Shown here: piece by piece, positions 48,248-56,218 of the stretch | Position numbering within the stretch: the stretch's first letter is position 1 | How the letters are laid out: each line of letters starts with the position of its first letter | DNA from: Deltaproteobacteria bacterium | GTDB lineage: Bacteria > Myxococcota_C > UBA6777 | Assembly: GCA_006226375.1 (NCBI GenBank) | Contig: SBHC01000040.1 | Coordinates: 62,001-126,000, forward strand | Length of the DNA stretch: 64,000 nucleotides | Direction: 5' to 3' | Made by a program: the position numbers and the translations under genes | Notes under the pieces: model-generated | Databases searched by the model: none | Told to the model about the DNA's origin: nothing | Seen by the model: only the letters and a program-made list of their open reading frames with translations

Positions 48248-50557
48248 TTAGCGACGACCAAACAGTCGCTTGAGCCAGCCCATCATGCCTCCTCCACCTG
48301 GCTTCTTCGCAGGAGCCACGCCCGCATTCATCGGAGCCATCGGGGGAGACTGCACCCCAGCATTGGGCAGGGGAGGGGGATGAAGTCCTAGAGGTCCAGG
48401 GTTCTGTTGTCCTGGTGGTGGCTCTGAAATGTCCAGCTTTCGCTGCAGATCTTGCGGCGTATCCTGGGTTGTCATCACCACTTCATGAACTTCGTTGGTT
48501 AGGGTGTTTCGAGCCGTTACCGTCAACAAACTTTCGTTGTTGAGCTGGAACTTAATCTCAAACCGAACCTGACCTTTGGGCGCTGGCGGAATGTTGTTCA
48601 GTGAAAGCGTTCCCAAGTATTCGTTCTCAGAGACGTGATCGTTCTCTCCCTGGAAAATCACGATGTCCAATTCGGACTGGTTATCCCGGGTGGTTCCGAT
48701 GGTGTACATCTTATGGAACGGAAGCTTGGTGTTGCGCGGAATGATCGGCTTGAAGCGACCGCCCGGCAAGCCCACACCGATGGACATTGCCAGGACGTCA
48801 ATCAAGCGAATCTGGTCGCTGCGACCGAACGAATAGGCCAACAAGGATGTCCCGATTGCAACGGCCTCGTCAGGGTGAACGTTCCTGTGCGGAGGTTTCC
48901 CAAAGTGTTCCGTCAAGCGCTTGTGGATCAGAGGCATACGCGTCTGACCACCGACCAGGATGACCTCATCAATGTCTTGTGGCGTCAACGCTTGGGCCTG
49001 CATGACTTCGTCACACACCCGGATGGTTTCTTCCACAAGGTCTTCCACCAGCAGGTCCAGGTGCTGGCGAGTGAGCGTCATCTTGATGTCGAGGGGTTGG
49101 CCGTTTTTGACTGCGATGTAAGGCACCAACAACGCTGTTGCATCTTCCATCGACAGATCACACTTGGCCTTCTCCACGGCGTCCTTGATTCGCTGCATTT
49201 TGACAGGATCATCGCGGACTTCCACGCCATGCTGACGTGTAAAGTGCTCCACGACGTAGTCAATCAAGCGGTTGTCAAAGTCCACACCACCCAAGAAGGT
49301 GTTACCACCGGTCGACAGCACTTCGTAGATGTCGTGATGGATGTGAAGCACAGAGGCATCGAACGTTCCACCGCCCAAATCGTACACCAGGAGGCGTTGC
49401 TCCAGGCCACGTCCAAACCCGTAGGCGAGGGCAGCAGCGGTTGGCTCGTTGACGATGCGTTCTACGCGCAACCCGGCAAGAAGACCGGCTTTTCGTACGG
49501 CCTGTCGCTGGTTGTCGTTGTAGTACGCCGGAACGCTGATGACGGCCCGGTACACAGGCTGTTGCAGATGGTTCTGCGCAATTTCCCGAATCTCATGTAG
49601 GATAAGGGCAGAGACTTCCTGCAAGTTGTACGGCTCATCCGAGAGCTCAACGCCAGCATCACCACGTTCTGATTCGATGATGTTGTAGTGGAAGCGACTC
49701 TTGATGATCTGGACAATCGGGGAGTGAAACTTACGACCCACCAAACGTTTGGACCCGTACACTGTGTTGTGCGGGTTGAGCAACATTTGGCTCTTGGCCG
49801 GATGTCCCACCAACAAGTTGCCTCGCTCGTCGTGGGCAACAATCGATGGAATGGTGTTGTATCCATACCTGGAGGGAATCACCCCCGGTCGATTGTTCTC
49901 GACGATGGCGCAGCAGCTGTTGGTTGTCCCCAGGTCAATCCCGATGATCGGACCTGTGTTGGGGATCTCCTCCTCTGAACCAAAAAACAACGGCAAGTGG
50001 TCGCGGTACGACGTCTTCGCAGGGGCTGCTTGAAAAGCCTGTGCGGGAGCTGCTCCGCCCGTGCGTGACGGTGGCATAGGAGCCGTCGTCCGAGGGGTTG
50101 CCCCGACCGTTGCAGTCGCCATGGGAGGTCTGCCGCCAGCGACGGGAGGTCCTCCCCCTGCCACCGGTATTTCCGGCGTGGTGCTCGTTTCCTGTCCCAT
50201 GATGTCAATGGGGCCAGGATTAAGCTGAGGCACCAAGGGCGACAGCGGGTATTGTTGTTGGAGGATTTGTTCCAGCAATGTGTAGCTGGCTTGCTCTAAA
50301 GCAGTAAAGCGAACCCCAATGCCTGGAATGGAGTGCTCAGGAGGAGAATAGGTCGTAACGACAGTTCCTTCCCCTGAGAAAATGCATTCCTTGTTGGCCA
50401 GGTAAATCTCAAAGGCCAGAAGCGTACCTACGGCTTTCAATTGACGCATGGGAAGAAACATCCCGTAGCGGCTCATGAATGGCGCAAAACGCTGCTGAAA
50501 CGTTGTGATGTCGCTATATTTGAGTCTTATCTTTATCGAAACGCGTTCGTCACTCAC
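48248..50557 (-). CDS. PilZ-like domain fused to Hsp70 (DnaK-type) chaperone
   Basis: 769 residues. Residues ~5-100 resemble a myxobacterial PilZ-like domain (RYGMFLPMRQLKAVGTLLAF; IPGIGVRFTAL) but lack RxxxR, so c-di-GMP binding is doubtful. A Pro/Ala/Gly-rich linker (~105-195) leads to a full Hsp70: GIDLGTTNSCCAI (phosphate 1), YNDNQRQAVRKAG, LVYDLGGGTFDASVL (phosphate 2), VGGQTRMP, and a C-terminal substrate domain with FHKMYTIGTTRDNQSELDI. The helical lid is replaced by a short Pro-rich tail ending in the amphipathic GWLKRLFGRR. GTG start with AGGAAGG upstream. No DnaJ or GrpE gene adjoins it. Confidence 0.82.
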   Translation of the reverse strand: MSDERVSIKIRLKYSDITTFQQRFAPFMSRYGMFLPMRQLKAVGTLLAFEIYLANKECIFSGEGTVVTTYSPPEHSIPGIGVRFTALEQASYTLLEQILQQQYPLSPLVPQLNPGPIDIMGQETSTTPEIPVAGGGPPVAGGRPPMATATVGATPRTTAPMPPSRTGGAAPAQAFQAAPAKTSYRDHLPLFFGSEEEIPNTGPIIGIDLGTTNSCCAIVENNRPGVIPSRYGYNTIPSIVAHDERGNLLVGHPAKSQMLLNPHNTVYGSKRLVGRKFHSPIVQIIKSRFHYNIIESERGDAGVELSDEPYNLQEVSALILHEIREIAQNHLQQPVYRAVISVPAYYNDNQRQAVRKAGLLAGLRVERIVNEPTAAALAYGFGRGLEQRLLVYDLGGGTFDASVLHIHHDIYEVLSTGGNTFLGGVDFDNRLIDYVVEHFTRQHGVEVRDDPVKMQRIKDAVEKAKCDLSMEDATALLVPYIAVKNGQPLDIKMTLTRQHLDLLVEDLVEETIRVCDEVMQAQALTPQDIDEVILVGGQTRMPLIHKRLTEHFGKPPHRNVHPDEAVAIGTSLLAYSFGRSDQIRLIDVLAMSIGVGLPGGRFKPIIPRNTKLPFHKMYTIGTTRDNQSELDIVIFQGENDHVSENEYLGTLSLNNIPPAPKGQVRFEIKFQLNNESLLTVTARNTLTNEVHEVVMTTQDTPQDLQRKLDISEPPPGQQNPGPLGLHPPPLPNAGVQSPPMAPMNAGVAPAKKPGGGGMMGWLKRLFGRR

Positions 50558-50886
50558 CCTCGCCTTCCTCTTGTGGAGCTGGAAACCGACGACACTGGTT
50601 CTGGGCTATGGTTGATGCAACGTGTGACCCGAGGCCCAACCCTAAGGCTAAAACACCCGAGTCTCACGAACCTTATGCAAAGATGTTTTCTCATGACCCG
50701 CTAACATTGGATGAATCTTAGCATAGAAACAAGGAGGCCGCAATCTCTCTCCTGCAGCCTCCAAAACCGTCCGACTCGCCGTCCCTTTGGCGGTTGAAAC
50801 GTGAATCTTCTTCGCATCCATCGGCCATTCGAGAAAAGAAAAAATGTCCTTGCCTGATAGGTTCGATGGTGCTAGTTTCGACTTTG

Positions 50887-50905
50887 GTTCTCTCTTGTAG
50901 AGAAC
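50887..50905 (+). repeat. Hairpin in ttcA leader
   Basis: GTTCTCT-CTTGT-AGAGAAC, a 7-bp perfect stem, about 130 bp before the ttcA start. Confidence 0.45.
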
Positions 50906-50914
50906 TCAGGCTGG

Positions 50915-50937
50915 CAGGGTGCCCCCCCCTCACCCTG
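50915..50937 (+). repeat. Second hairpin in ttcA leader, C8-containing loop
   Basis: CAGGGTG and CACCCTG enclose a loop of eight C residues and one T. Ten bases after the first hairpin; the homopolymer is a plausible slippage site. Confidence 0.45.
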
Positions 50938-51036
50938 TTGGCCTGCCCCATCTTCTTGTCATCCCCATCTCCCAAAACACAAGTCAATCCACAACACAGC
51001 CGAAAGGTAAGTCTGGAGAAGAGGTCTAAGGACTCG

Positions 51037-51903
51037 ATGGATCGTATCACGGAAAAAAAACTGAAAAAGAAAGTCTTGCGACAAGTCGGAACTGCCATCA
51101 CTGATTTTCAGATGATCGAAGAGGGCGATCGAGTTATGGTCTGCATCTCTGGCGGGAAAGACTCTTGGTGCATGCTCTACTTGTTGGAAGAGCTTCAAAA
51201 GCGCGCCCCCGTTTCGTTTGAACTGCTCGCGGTGCACCTGGATCAGGGAGAACCTTACGCTCCCGTCGCAGAAATTGAGGCGGCACTGAACGCGCAAAGT
51301 GTTCCCTCCAAAGTGATCCACCGCGACCTCTACACCATCGTGGAGACCAAGCTTAAGCCCGGACAAACCCGGTGCTCGTTGTGCTCGAGGCTTCGCCGTG
51401 GGACTCTCTACAATGTGGCCGCCGAGCTGGGTTGTACGAAGATCGCTTTGGGGCACCACCGGGATGATCTGATTGAAACTCTTTTGCTGAACCAGTTCTT
51501 CGCAGGTCGGATCTCTTCCATGCCCCCTCGCTTAACCAGCGATGATGGAAAGAATGTTGTGATTCGGCCGCTCGCGTATGTGGCCGAAAGTGATCTGACC
51601 GATCTGAGTCAGGTTGTTGGGTATCCCGTTTTTTCTTGCATCTCTTGCGATACCATCGAAGGACAACGAAAACGTGTGAAGCGTCTCCTTGCAAGCTTGG
51701 AAGAAGAGATTCCTGGCGTGAAGCAGAGTTTGTTGCGCTCTCTCTCTGAGATTCGGCCGAGCCAGCTGATGGACAAAAAGCTTTGGTCCTTCGGGATGGA
51801 TGACGAGGTTGAAGGTGCTCCTTCTGCGGCTTCTCCTTCGTGTTGTCCTCCTCAAGTTTCTGCTCCCTCTACAAACTCTCCTTCCACCTCCGTGTTGTCC
51901 TAG
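51037..51903 (+). CDS. ttcA: tRNA 2-thiocytidine(32) synthetase TtcA
   Basis: 288 residues from ATG 51037 (AAGGACTCG upstream). A PP-loop ATPase that thiolates C32 in tRNA. Motifs: PP-loop SGGKDSWCML, the Cys pair CSLCSRLRRG, GHHRDDLIETLLLN (LGHHxDD), and a third Cys in FSCISCDTIEGQRK. These Cys bind the [4Fe-4S] cluster of TtcA. The C-terminal ~25 residues are Ser/Pro-rich and not part of the family core. The frame extends upstream, but the extra residues are unrelated to TtcA and lack a start signal. Confidence 0.9.
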   Translation: MDRITEKKLKKKVLRQVGTAITDFQMIEEGDRVMVCISGGKDSWCMLYLLEELQKRAPVSFELLAVHLDQGEPYAPVAEIEAALNAQSVPSKVIHRDLYTIVETKLKPGQTRCSLCSRLRRGTLYNVAAELGCTKIALGHHRDDLIETLLLNQFFAGRISSMPPRLTSDDGKNVVIRPLAYVAESDLTDLSQVVGYPVFSCISCDTIEGQRKRVKRLLASLEEEIPGVKQSLLRSLSEIRPSQLMDKKLWSFGMDDEVEGAPSAASPSCCPPQVSAPSTNSPSTSVLS

Positions 51904-52314
51904 TTCTCCTCTCTCGCTCTCCTTTGGTACTCAAACAAACTTCCTTGTGTCTCGTTTTTCTTCGTACTTTTTGCGTTTGGCTCTTGCATGTCCCAACATC
52001 TGGCATCCATATTGCTTGTTGAATTCATGGATGAATTTTAGATCCACGGCCAGTCATCCATTTTTTGCTTTGCCGTGTCGTTAAGTAAAGAGAGACTTTC
52101 CGTGCGACTTTCTTCAGGATGGTCTCGTCATCTTGGTTCACAGGCTCTCGAACGACGTCGCAGATAACCCCTGTACTTCTTTTGACAAAGGTGATCCTGG
52201 TGATTCAAAATAGCCAAGTTCGAGAACATACGATGTCAAACACGAGGTGCGGATATGGAGTTTAAGAGACGTTCTTCTCATGGGTCATACAGACACTGCA
52301 GAGGAGCCACTGAG
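51904..52314. other. 411-bp intergenic region with a promoter candidate
   Basis: Between ttcA and the Arg-rich protein gene. T/C-rich on the + strand, with no coding potential seen apart from the short upstream extension of the next gene (ATG 52255). It contains a promoter candidate at 52182-52211. No terminator with a clear T-run recognised. Confidence 0.55.
52182..52211 (+). promoter_or_regulatory. Promoter candidate for the Arg-rich protein
   Basis: A perfect TTGACA (52182-52187) followed at 18 bp by CAAAAT (52206-52211, 4 of 6). Predicted start ~52218 gives a leader of about 100 nt. Confidence 0.45.
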
Positions 52315-53709
52315 ATGCGTCAACAACGGAGCGCTGTTGCTCCATTCCTCCACCGATTGTTTCTTTCCCTGGTCGCCTTCCTGCTTTTGTGCTTGTTGGC
52401 CCTGCCCAACCGTCGTGCTGAAGCCAAGCCTGCCAAGTCCCAGCAATACACGAGATTAGCTCACGCTGGATTTGACACGCGGAAGCTTACAGGAGAAGGG
52501 GGATACAGCGAAGAGCCGCGGCGCTACAAGAAATCGCGTCGTTATCGTCGTCGCTCCCGAGCACGTAGACGCCGCTCTCGACGTCGCCGTGCTCGTTATC
52601 GCCGTCGTCGGAGAAGGCGACGTCGTTACCGACGCCGCAGCCGCAGACGTAGACGTTCTCGCCGTAGGCGCCGTCGTTACCGTCGCCGCCGACGTTCTCG
52701 ACGTCGAAGCCGTCGCTACCGTAGAGCCCGACATCGTCGCAGACGCCGTCGTTATCGCCGGAGAAAGAGGGTACGTAGACAACCCTCCATTCGGGCACGT
52801 CGTTGGCAGCAATGTCGGCATCTGCTGCAACGTCGGTATGCCTTGCGCTACCTCAACAAGTACAGACGCCTTGAGTCGTCCGTAAAGCGGTATCTGAAAG
52901 ACTTGCACAAGTGTGGGGTTCTTCGTAGCTACGACAAGACCCGAATGTTGGTGTACGACTATCGCGGCTGCAAGATGGTTGCGATTCGCCAAAGCTCTCG
53001 TACATCCGCAGCCAGCTTGATCAAACCTTTTGTGATGTTGGGCGTGTACCACCGCGCGCGTCGACGAGGGGTTGGTGCTCATCATTTTCCTCGTCGTCTT
53101 CAGCGGCACGTCAACCGGATGATGCGAGTGAGCAACAACTACTCCACCAACTACCTGATCCGTAGCTATCTGGGGCATGGAAACTCTAACAAGGGTCTCC
53201 GCTACATCAACAAGATTCTCCCCCATTTCAGCATCTTTCGGACCAAGCTGGTGGAGACGATCCCTCGCGGTGGCCGAACCTATCGAAATTACACGACAGC
53301 GCGCGATCTGAGCGTGTTGCTTCACCGCATCTACCACAACAGAGCGATCTCTCGATCCTTCTCGCGGAAGATGCTCAACGTGATGCTCTTGAGCCGGGAC
53401 AACCGAGGTAAGACACCGTATCTTCGTCACCATTATGATGTTCGCGCTGCGACGAAAACCGGCTACACTCGCCGAACCAACGGTGTTGCAGGGATCATTC
53501 TCCGTGGAGAAGGCCTTCGTCGCCGTGTGTACAACTTTGTAGCGATCATCTCACGACCGATGGTGCGCGACAATGAATGGACCTGGCGAAAAGTCTCGAC
53601 CAAGATCATCCAGCGTCTCTCTGAAATGACCTACCACCATTACCTTCGTGGATACGCGGACTCGGAAGTCCGACGTTTCCGAGCCAGTCGTCGCTTCTGC
53701 CAACGATAA
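52315..53709 (+). CDS. Secreted serine beta-lactamase/PBP-fold protein with giant Arg-rich segment
   Basis: 464 residues from ATG 52315 (AGGAG nine bases upstream; an in-frame ATG 52255 also has GAGG). A clean signal peptide (FLHRLFLSLVAFLLLCLLALPNR). Residues ~69-155 are about three-quarters Arg with Tyr and Ser interspersed (RRRYRRRSRRRRRSRRRRRR). The C-terminal ~260 residues show class A beta-lactamase-like order: SLIK (SxxK, Ser234), SNN (SxN, ~273), and KTG (~381). The fold should bind peptidoglycan peptides. The Arg tract may bind nucleic acid, polyphosphate, LPS or teichoic-like polyanions. Enzymatic activity is plausible, unproven. Confidence 0.75.
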   Translation: MRQQRSAVAPFLHRLFLSLVAFLLLCLLALPNRRAEAKPAKSQQYTRLAHAGFDTRKLTGEGGYSEEPRRYKKSRRYRRRSRARRRRSRRRRARYRRRRRRRRRYRRRSRRRRRSRRRRRRYRRRRRSRRRSRRYRRARHRRRRRRYRRRKRVRRQPSIRARRWQQCRHLLQRRYALRYLNKYRRLESSVKRYLKDLHKCGVLRSYDKTRMLVYDYRGCKMVAIRQSSRTSAASLIKPFVMLGVYHRARRRGVGAHHFPRRLQRHVNRMMRVSNNYSTNYLIRSYLGHGNSNKGLRYINKILPHFSIFRTKLVETIPRGGRTYRNYTTARDLSVLLHRIYHNRAISRSFSRKMLNVMLLSRDNRGKTPYLRHHYDVRAATKTGYTRRTNGVAGIILRGEGLRRRVYNFVAIISRPMVRDNEWTWRKVSTKIIQRLSEMTYHHYLRGYADSEVRRFRASRRFCQR

Positions 53710-53744
53710 CTCTCCCACGCTGCTCTTCTTCCGAACCTTCTCTT

Positions 53745-55091
53745 TTACAGATTCAATACCGCCATCGGATTCACCGGGTAAATCGGTGGAATCTCCTGCA
53801 TGGAGAGCGCATTGATCCAGGGATAGCGTGCGTGGACAAGGCGTTGGAGAGGGCGTCGAAGTCGATGCTTTTGAACCAGCAATACCGGAGTTATCGGTGT
53901 GGTGCCAGGAATTTGTTCCAGCTGTTGCCCTAGCAACTGCAGCACCTGATCCCACAATTGTCTCCGCTCTACCACACGTTCAGGCGGCATGCTTTCACCA
54001 GAGCTTTGCTCTTCGAAGAACGTGAGAAGTTTGTCTTCCAAGCCGGGTGAGACTGTATAGACCAGAAGCTGCTCGTTTTGCAGGTAGGGATAACAAAGGT
54101 GGTGCTGCAGTTGGCGGCGTATGGCATCGACGATCTCGTTGAGGTCGTGGGTGTCTGTCTCAACATCAAGCAGCGCCTCCAGTACATGACGCAGTTGAAA
54201 AAGTGACACCCGGTCGCGAACCAAACTACGCAGTATCCGGCGAAGTTGAGGACGTGATGCTGTTTGAAGTACCTCTTCGACGAGGGTCGGGTACTCCAGG
54301 GCGAGTTGATCGAGGAGGACGCTGGTCTCTTGTATTCCAACAAACTCGTGGGCGTGTTGTCGCAACAGGTAGCCCAAGACCATCGCGATGTATTCACCGC
54401 AGTCCCAGGTTGGAGTGGGGTGCTTGTGAAAGAGATGACTGTGCTCTCGATGCACCCAAGAAGCCGGTCGATGCCAAGTGGGATGGAAGGCAGGTTCAGG
54501 CTTAAGCCCCAACAGTTCGAGGCGGTTGGGTAGCTCTGCGACAAGGAGGTGATCGCGTCGTGCAAAACCTGTCGCAACCATCGTTTCAAACACGAACAGC
54601 GCAAAGGTTCCGGGCGTCCGGCTTTTCTCCACCTCGACATGGATGGCTGGAACGTGCACCCCTGTCTGCTCAAAGAGCAAGGCACGCATCTCACCAAAGA
54701 GCTGCTGTTGGACTTGCCGTCCTGTGGGATCGACACCCTGGGTCCACATCGTTAAATCGGAAGGCACTTGGAGCGTAACGGGCCTTGGAAGAGGGGCAAA
54801 CGCTTTGCGTTGATGCTTGTATCCAGGAAACTTTTGGTCTTGCTCCTCCAGACCCGGAAAGACTTCAAACTTTGCGAGCAGAGGTGAAAGATGCGTGAGG
54901 TTGTCTTGCTCGTCGGAGTCTGCAGAGCTTGTGACAGCTGGCCGCTTCGTCGAACCTGGAGCGCTCCTTTCTTCTCCAGTCTTTGTTTCTGGAGGAGCCT
55001 TGGCATCCTTGGCTTTGTTGGTTTCGTCTGGGACGTTCGGAGCGTCTGAAGGTTCACGAGAAGGGGGCTTGGGGGGTTGTTTGTCGCTCAT
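53745..55091 (-). CDS. Orphan soluble FlhA/SctV (FHIPEP) cytoplasmic-domain protein
   Basis: 448 residues, no membrane helix. After a Pro/Lys/Glu-rich N-terminus (1-110), residues ~110-330 follow the cytoplasmic domain of FlhA/SctV export-gate proteins: LFEQTGVHVPAIHVEVEK, WVHREHSH, MVLGYLLRQHAHEFVGIQE, then LVEEVLQTASRPQLRRILRS and DRVSLFQLRHVLEALLDVE, in the exact order SD1-SD4 segments appear in FlhA. Full FlhA has eight membrane helices first; here there are none. It ends with LVQKHRLRRPLQRLVHARYP, as in FlhA C-termini. ATG 55091 is 8 bp after the upstream stop, with no clear ribosome binding site. Role unknown; no flagellar or T3SS genes are present in the window. Confidence 0.75.
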   Translation of the reverse strand: MSDKQPPKPPSREPSDAPNVPDETNKAKDAKAPPETKTGEERSAPGSTKRPAVTSSADSDEQDNLTHLSPLLAKFEVFPGLEEQDQKFPGYKHQRKAFAPLPRPVTLQVPSDLTMWTQGVDPTGRQVQQQLFGEMRALLFEQTGVHVPAIHVEVEKSRTPGTFALFVFETMVATGFARRDHLLVAELPNRLELLGLKPEPAFHPTWHRPASWVHREHSHLFHKHPTPTWDCGEYIAMVLGYLLRQHAHEFVGIQETSVLLDQLALEYPTLVEEVLQTASRPQLRRILRSLVRDRVSLFQLRHVLEALLDVETDTHDLNEIVDAIRRQLQHHLCYPYLQNEQLLVYTVSPGLEDKLLTFFEEQSSGESMPPERVVERRQLWDQVLQLLGQQLEQIPGTTPITPVLLVQKHRLRRPLQRLVHARYPWINALSMQEIPPIYPVNPMAVLNL

Positions 55092-55099
55092 CGGTTTTG

Positions 55100-56032
55100 T
55101 TATCGGGCTTTGCGTGAGCGGATGTAGGTTTTGATGTTCATTTTGGTACGGACGGTTTGTTTGGCCTTTTTGGCTTTCGTTTTGACCTTCATGTCCGAGA
55201 GAATGTGAAGGTTGGCGTTGATGAACAACCGACGGAACCGAAGCACCGAACGGCCCGTACCTCTGGAATTCAGGGACATCTTGAGTTGAAGAATACCACG
55301 AGCTGTCTTCACCTTGCGCATCTGAGACTTGGCCGACTGAACCGCAACGACTCCGAGAGCCGCTAGATCTTTGCCCAACTGCTGGACGGTGTAGCTTGTG
55401 GTTTGGGTGACCAAAATAGGTTGCTTCACGGTGTAAACAACCTTCCACTTCGCACCTTTGCCGACGGTTGCCTTGGGCAGCGGTGTAACAAACTGGCGGA
55501 GCGAGTTGCGGATGTTGTCCATCAGCTGCTTAAACTGTGGCGACATACGCGGTGTGTAGAGGGCCTTGGCTGTTTTGATCAAACCTGTGGGAGAGATCAG
55601 GTAGCGCATGGAGAGACCCTTTAGCTTCTTCAACTCTTTTCCCAAAGCCGCGAGCATCATGGGGTTGGCCTGGGGAGTCCGGATGGGGATGGCCGAGAGC
55701 ATCTTGCCCACAACCACCATGTCTCCGTTCTTTTTGCGTGCTTTGACTCGCAGTTGGTTGACCAATTTCAAGGGTGGAATGTTCACCGCTTGGGGCACCG
55801 GTGGGTTGTTGCCCATCTTAACCCGGACTTTCATGTTCATGTGCATGGTGATGGTCATGTTGAACGCTTGGCCCGGCTTCAGCTTGTAGCGAAGGGCTTT
55901 GCGGGGGGCCTTTCCTCGCGAAAGTAGCTTGATATTATCAGGTTTGAGGATCTGTCCATGCCCTGTTGCTGGCATCCATCCAACGAGAGCCACTGTGCAG
56001 GCAGTAAGGAACAGCAAACGGAAAGATTTCAT
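55100..56032 (-). CDS. Secreted beta-rich protein of unknown function
   Basis: 310 residues with a signal peptide (SFRLLFLTACTVALVGWMPATGHG). The mature part is Lys/Met-rich beta sheet (FNMTITMHMNMKVRVKMG; MKVKTKAKKAKQTVRTKMN), resembling DUF6263-type periplasmic proteins with duplicated strands, though this is only by pattern. The N-terminal frame extends upstream to 56161 but lacks a signal there. It is 8 bp before the FHIPEP-domain gene, so the two are probably co-transcribed. Confidence 0.6.
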   Translation of the reverse strand: MKSFRLLFLTACTVALVGWMPATGHGQILKPDNIKLLSRGKAPRKALRYKLKPGQAFNMTITMHMNMKVRVKMGNNPPVPQAVNIPPLKLVNQLRVKARKKNGDMVVVGKMLSAIPIRTPQANPMMLAALGKELKKLKGLSMRYLISPTGLIKTAKALYTPRMSPQFKQLMDNIRNSLRQFVTPLPKATVGKGAKWKVVYTVKQPILVTQTTSYTVQQLGKDLAALGVVAVQSAKSQMRKVKTARGILQLKMSLNSRGTGRSVLRFRRLFINANLHILSDMKVKTKAKKAKQTVRTKMNIKTYIRSRKAR

Positions 56033-56079
56033 CGTGAGGTTGTCTCCATCTTGGGAAAGGCTGGCTGCGTAGAAAGGTT

Positions 56080-56099
56080 TGTTCCGAAACATCGGAACA
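56080..56099. promoter_or_regulatory. Inverted repeat upstream of the secreted protein gene
   Basis: TGTTCCG-AAACAT-CGGAACA, a perfect 7-bp dyad, 48 bp upstream of the ATG at 56032. It may be an operator or a leader hairpin. Confidence 0.4.
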
Positions 56100-56218
56100 T
56101 TTGTGGGCTGACAGGCAGCGATTGTGTAGTCTTTGACGTTGTGGACATGGATTGCATTCATTGTTGAGGCGGAACAGCTCCCCTCTGAGAGAGCTTGTTG
56201 GTTCGCTGGCTTTGCTTC

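Larger units (their letters stand above)
50558..51036. other. 479-bp divergent intergenic region with two hairpins
   Basis: Between the divergent Hsp70 fusion and ttcA. No convincing gene: the frame running upstream from ttcA (50794 onward) encodes a Cys/Pro-rich stretch with no start signal, and the minus frame 50718-51101 overlaps ttcA. It holds two stem-loops (50887-50905, 50915-50937) and presumably promoters in both directions. Confidence 0.6.

Noticed and set aside
50794-51036. 81-residue N-terminal extension of TtcA
   Set aside because: The extension lies over two hairpins and a C8 run, is unlike TtcA, and a good ribosome binding site precedes ATG 51037.
55092-55448. N-terminal extension of the FHIPEP-domain protein
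   Set aside because: It overlaps the upstream secreted-protein gene in another frame, and its His/Ser/Gln-rich sequence is not membrane-like, so it does not restore FlhA helices.
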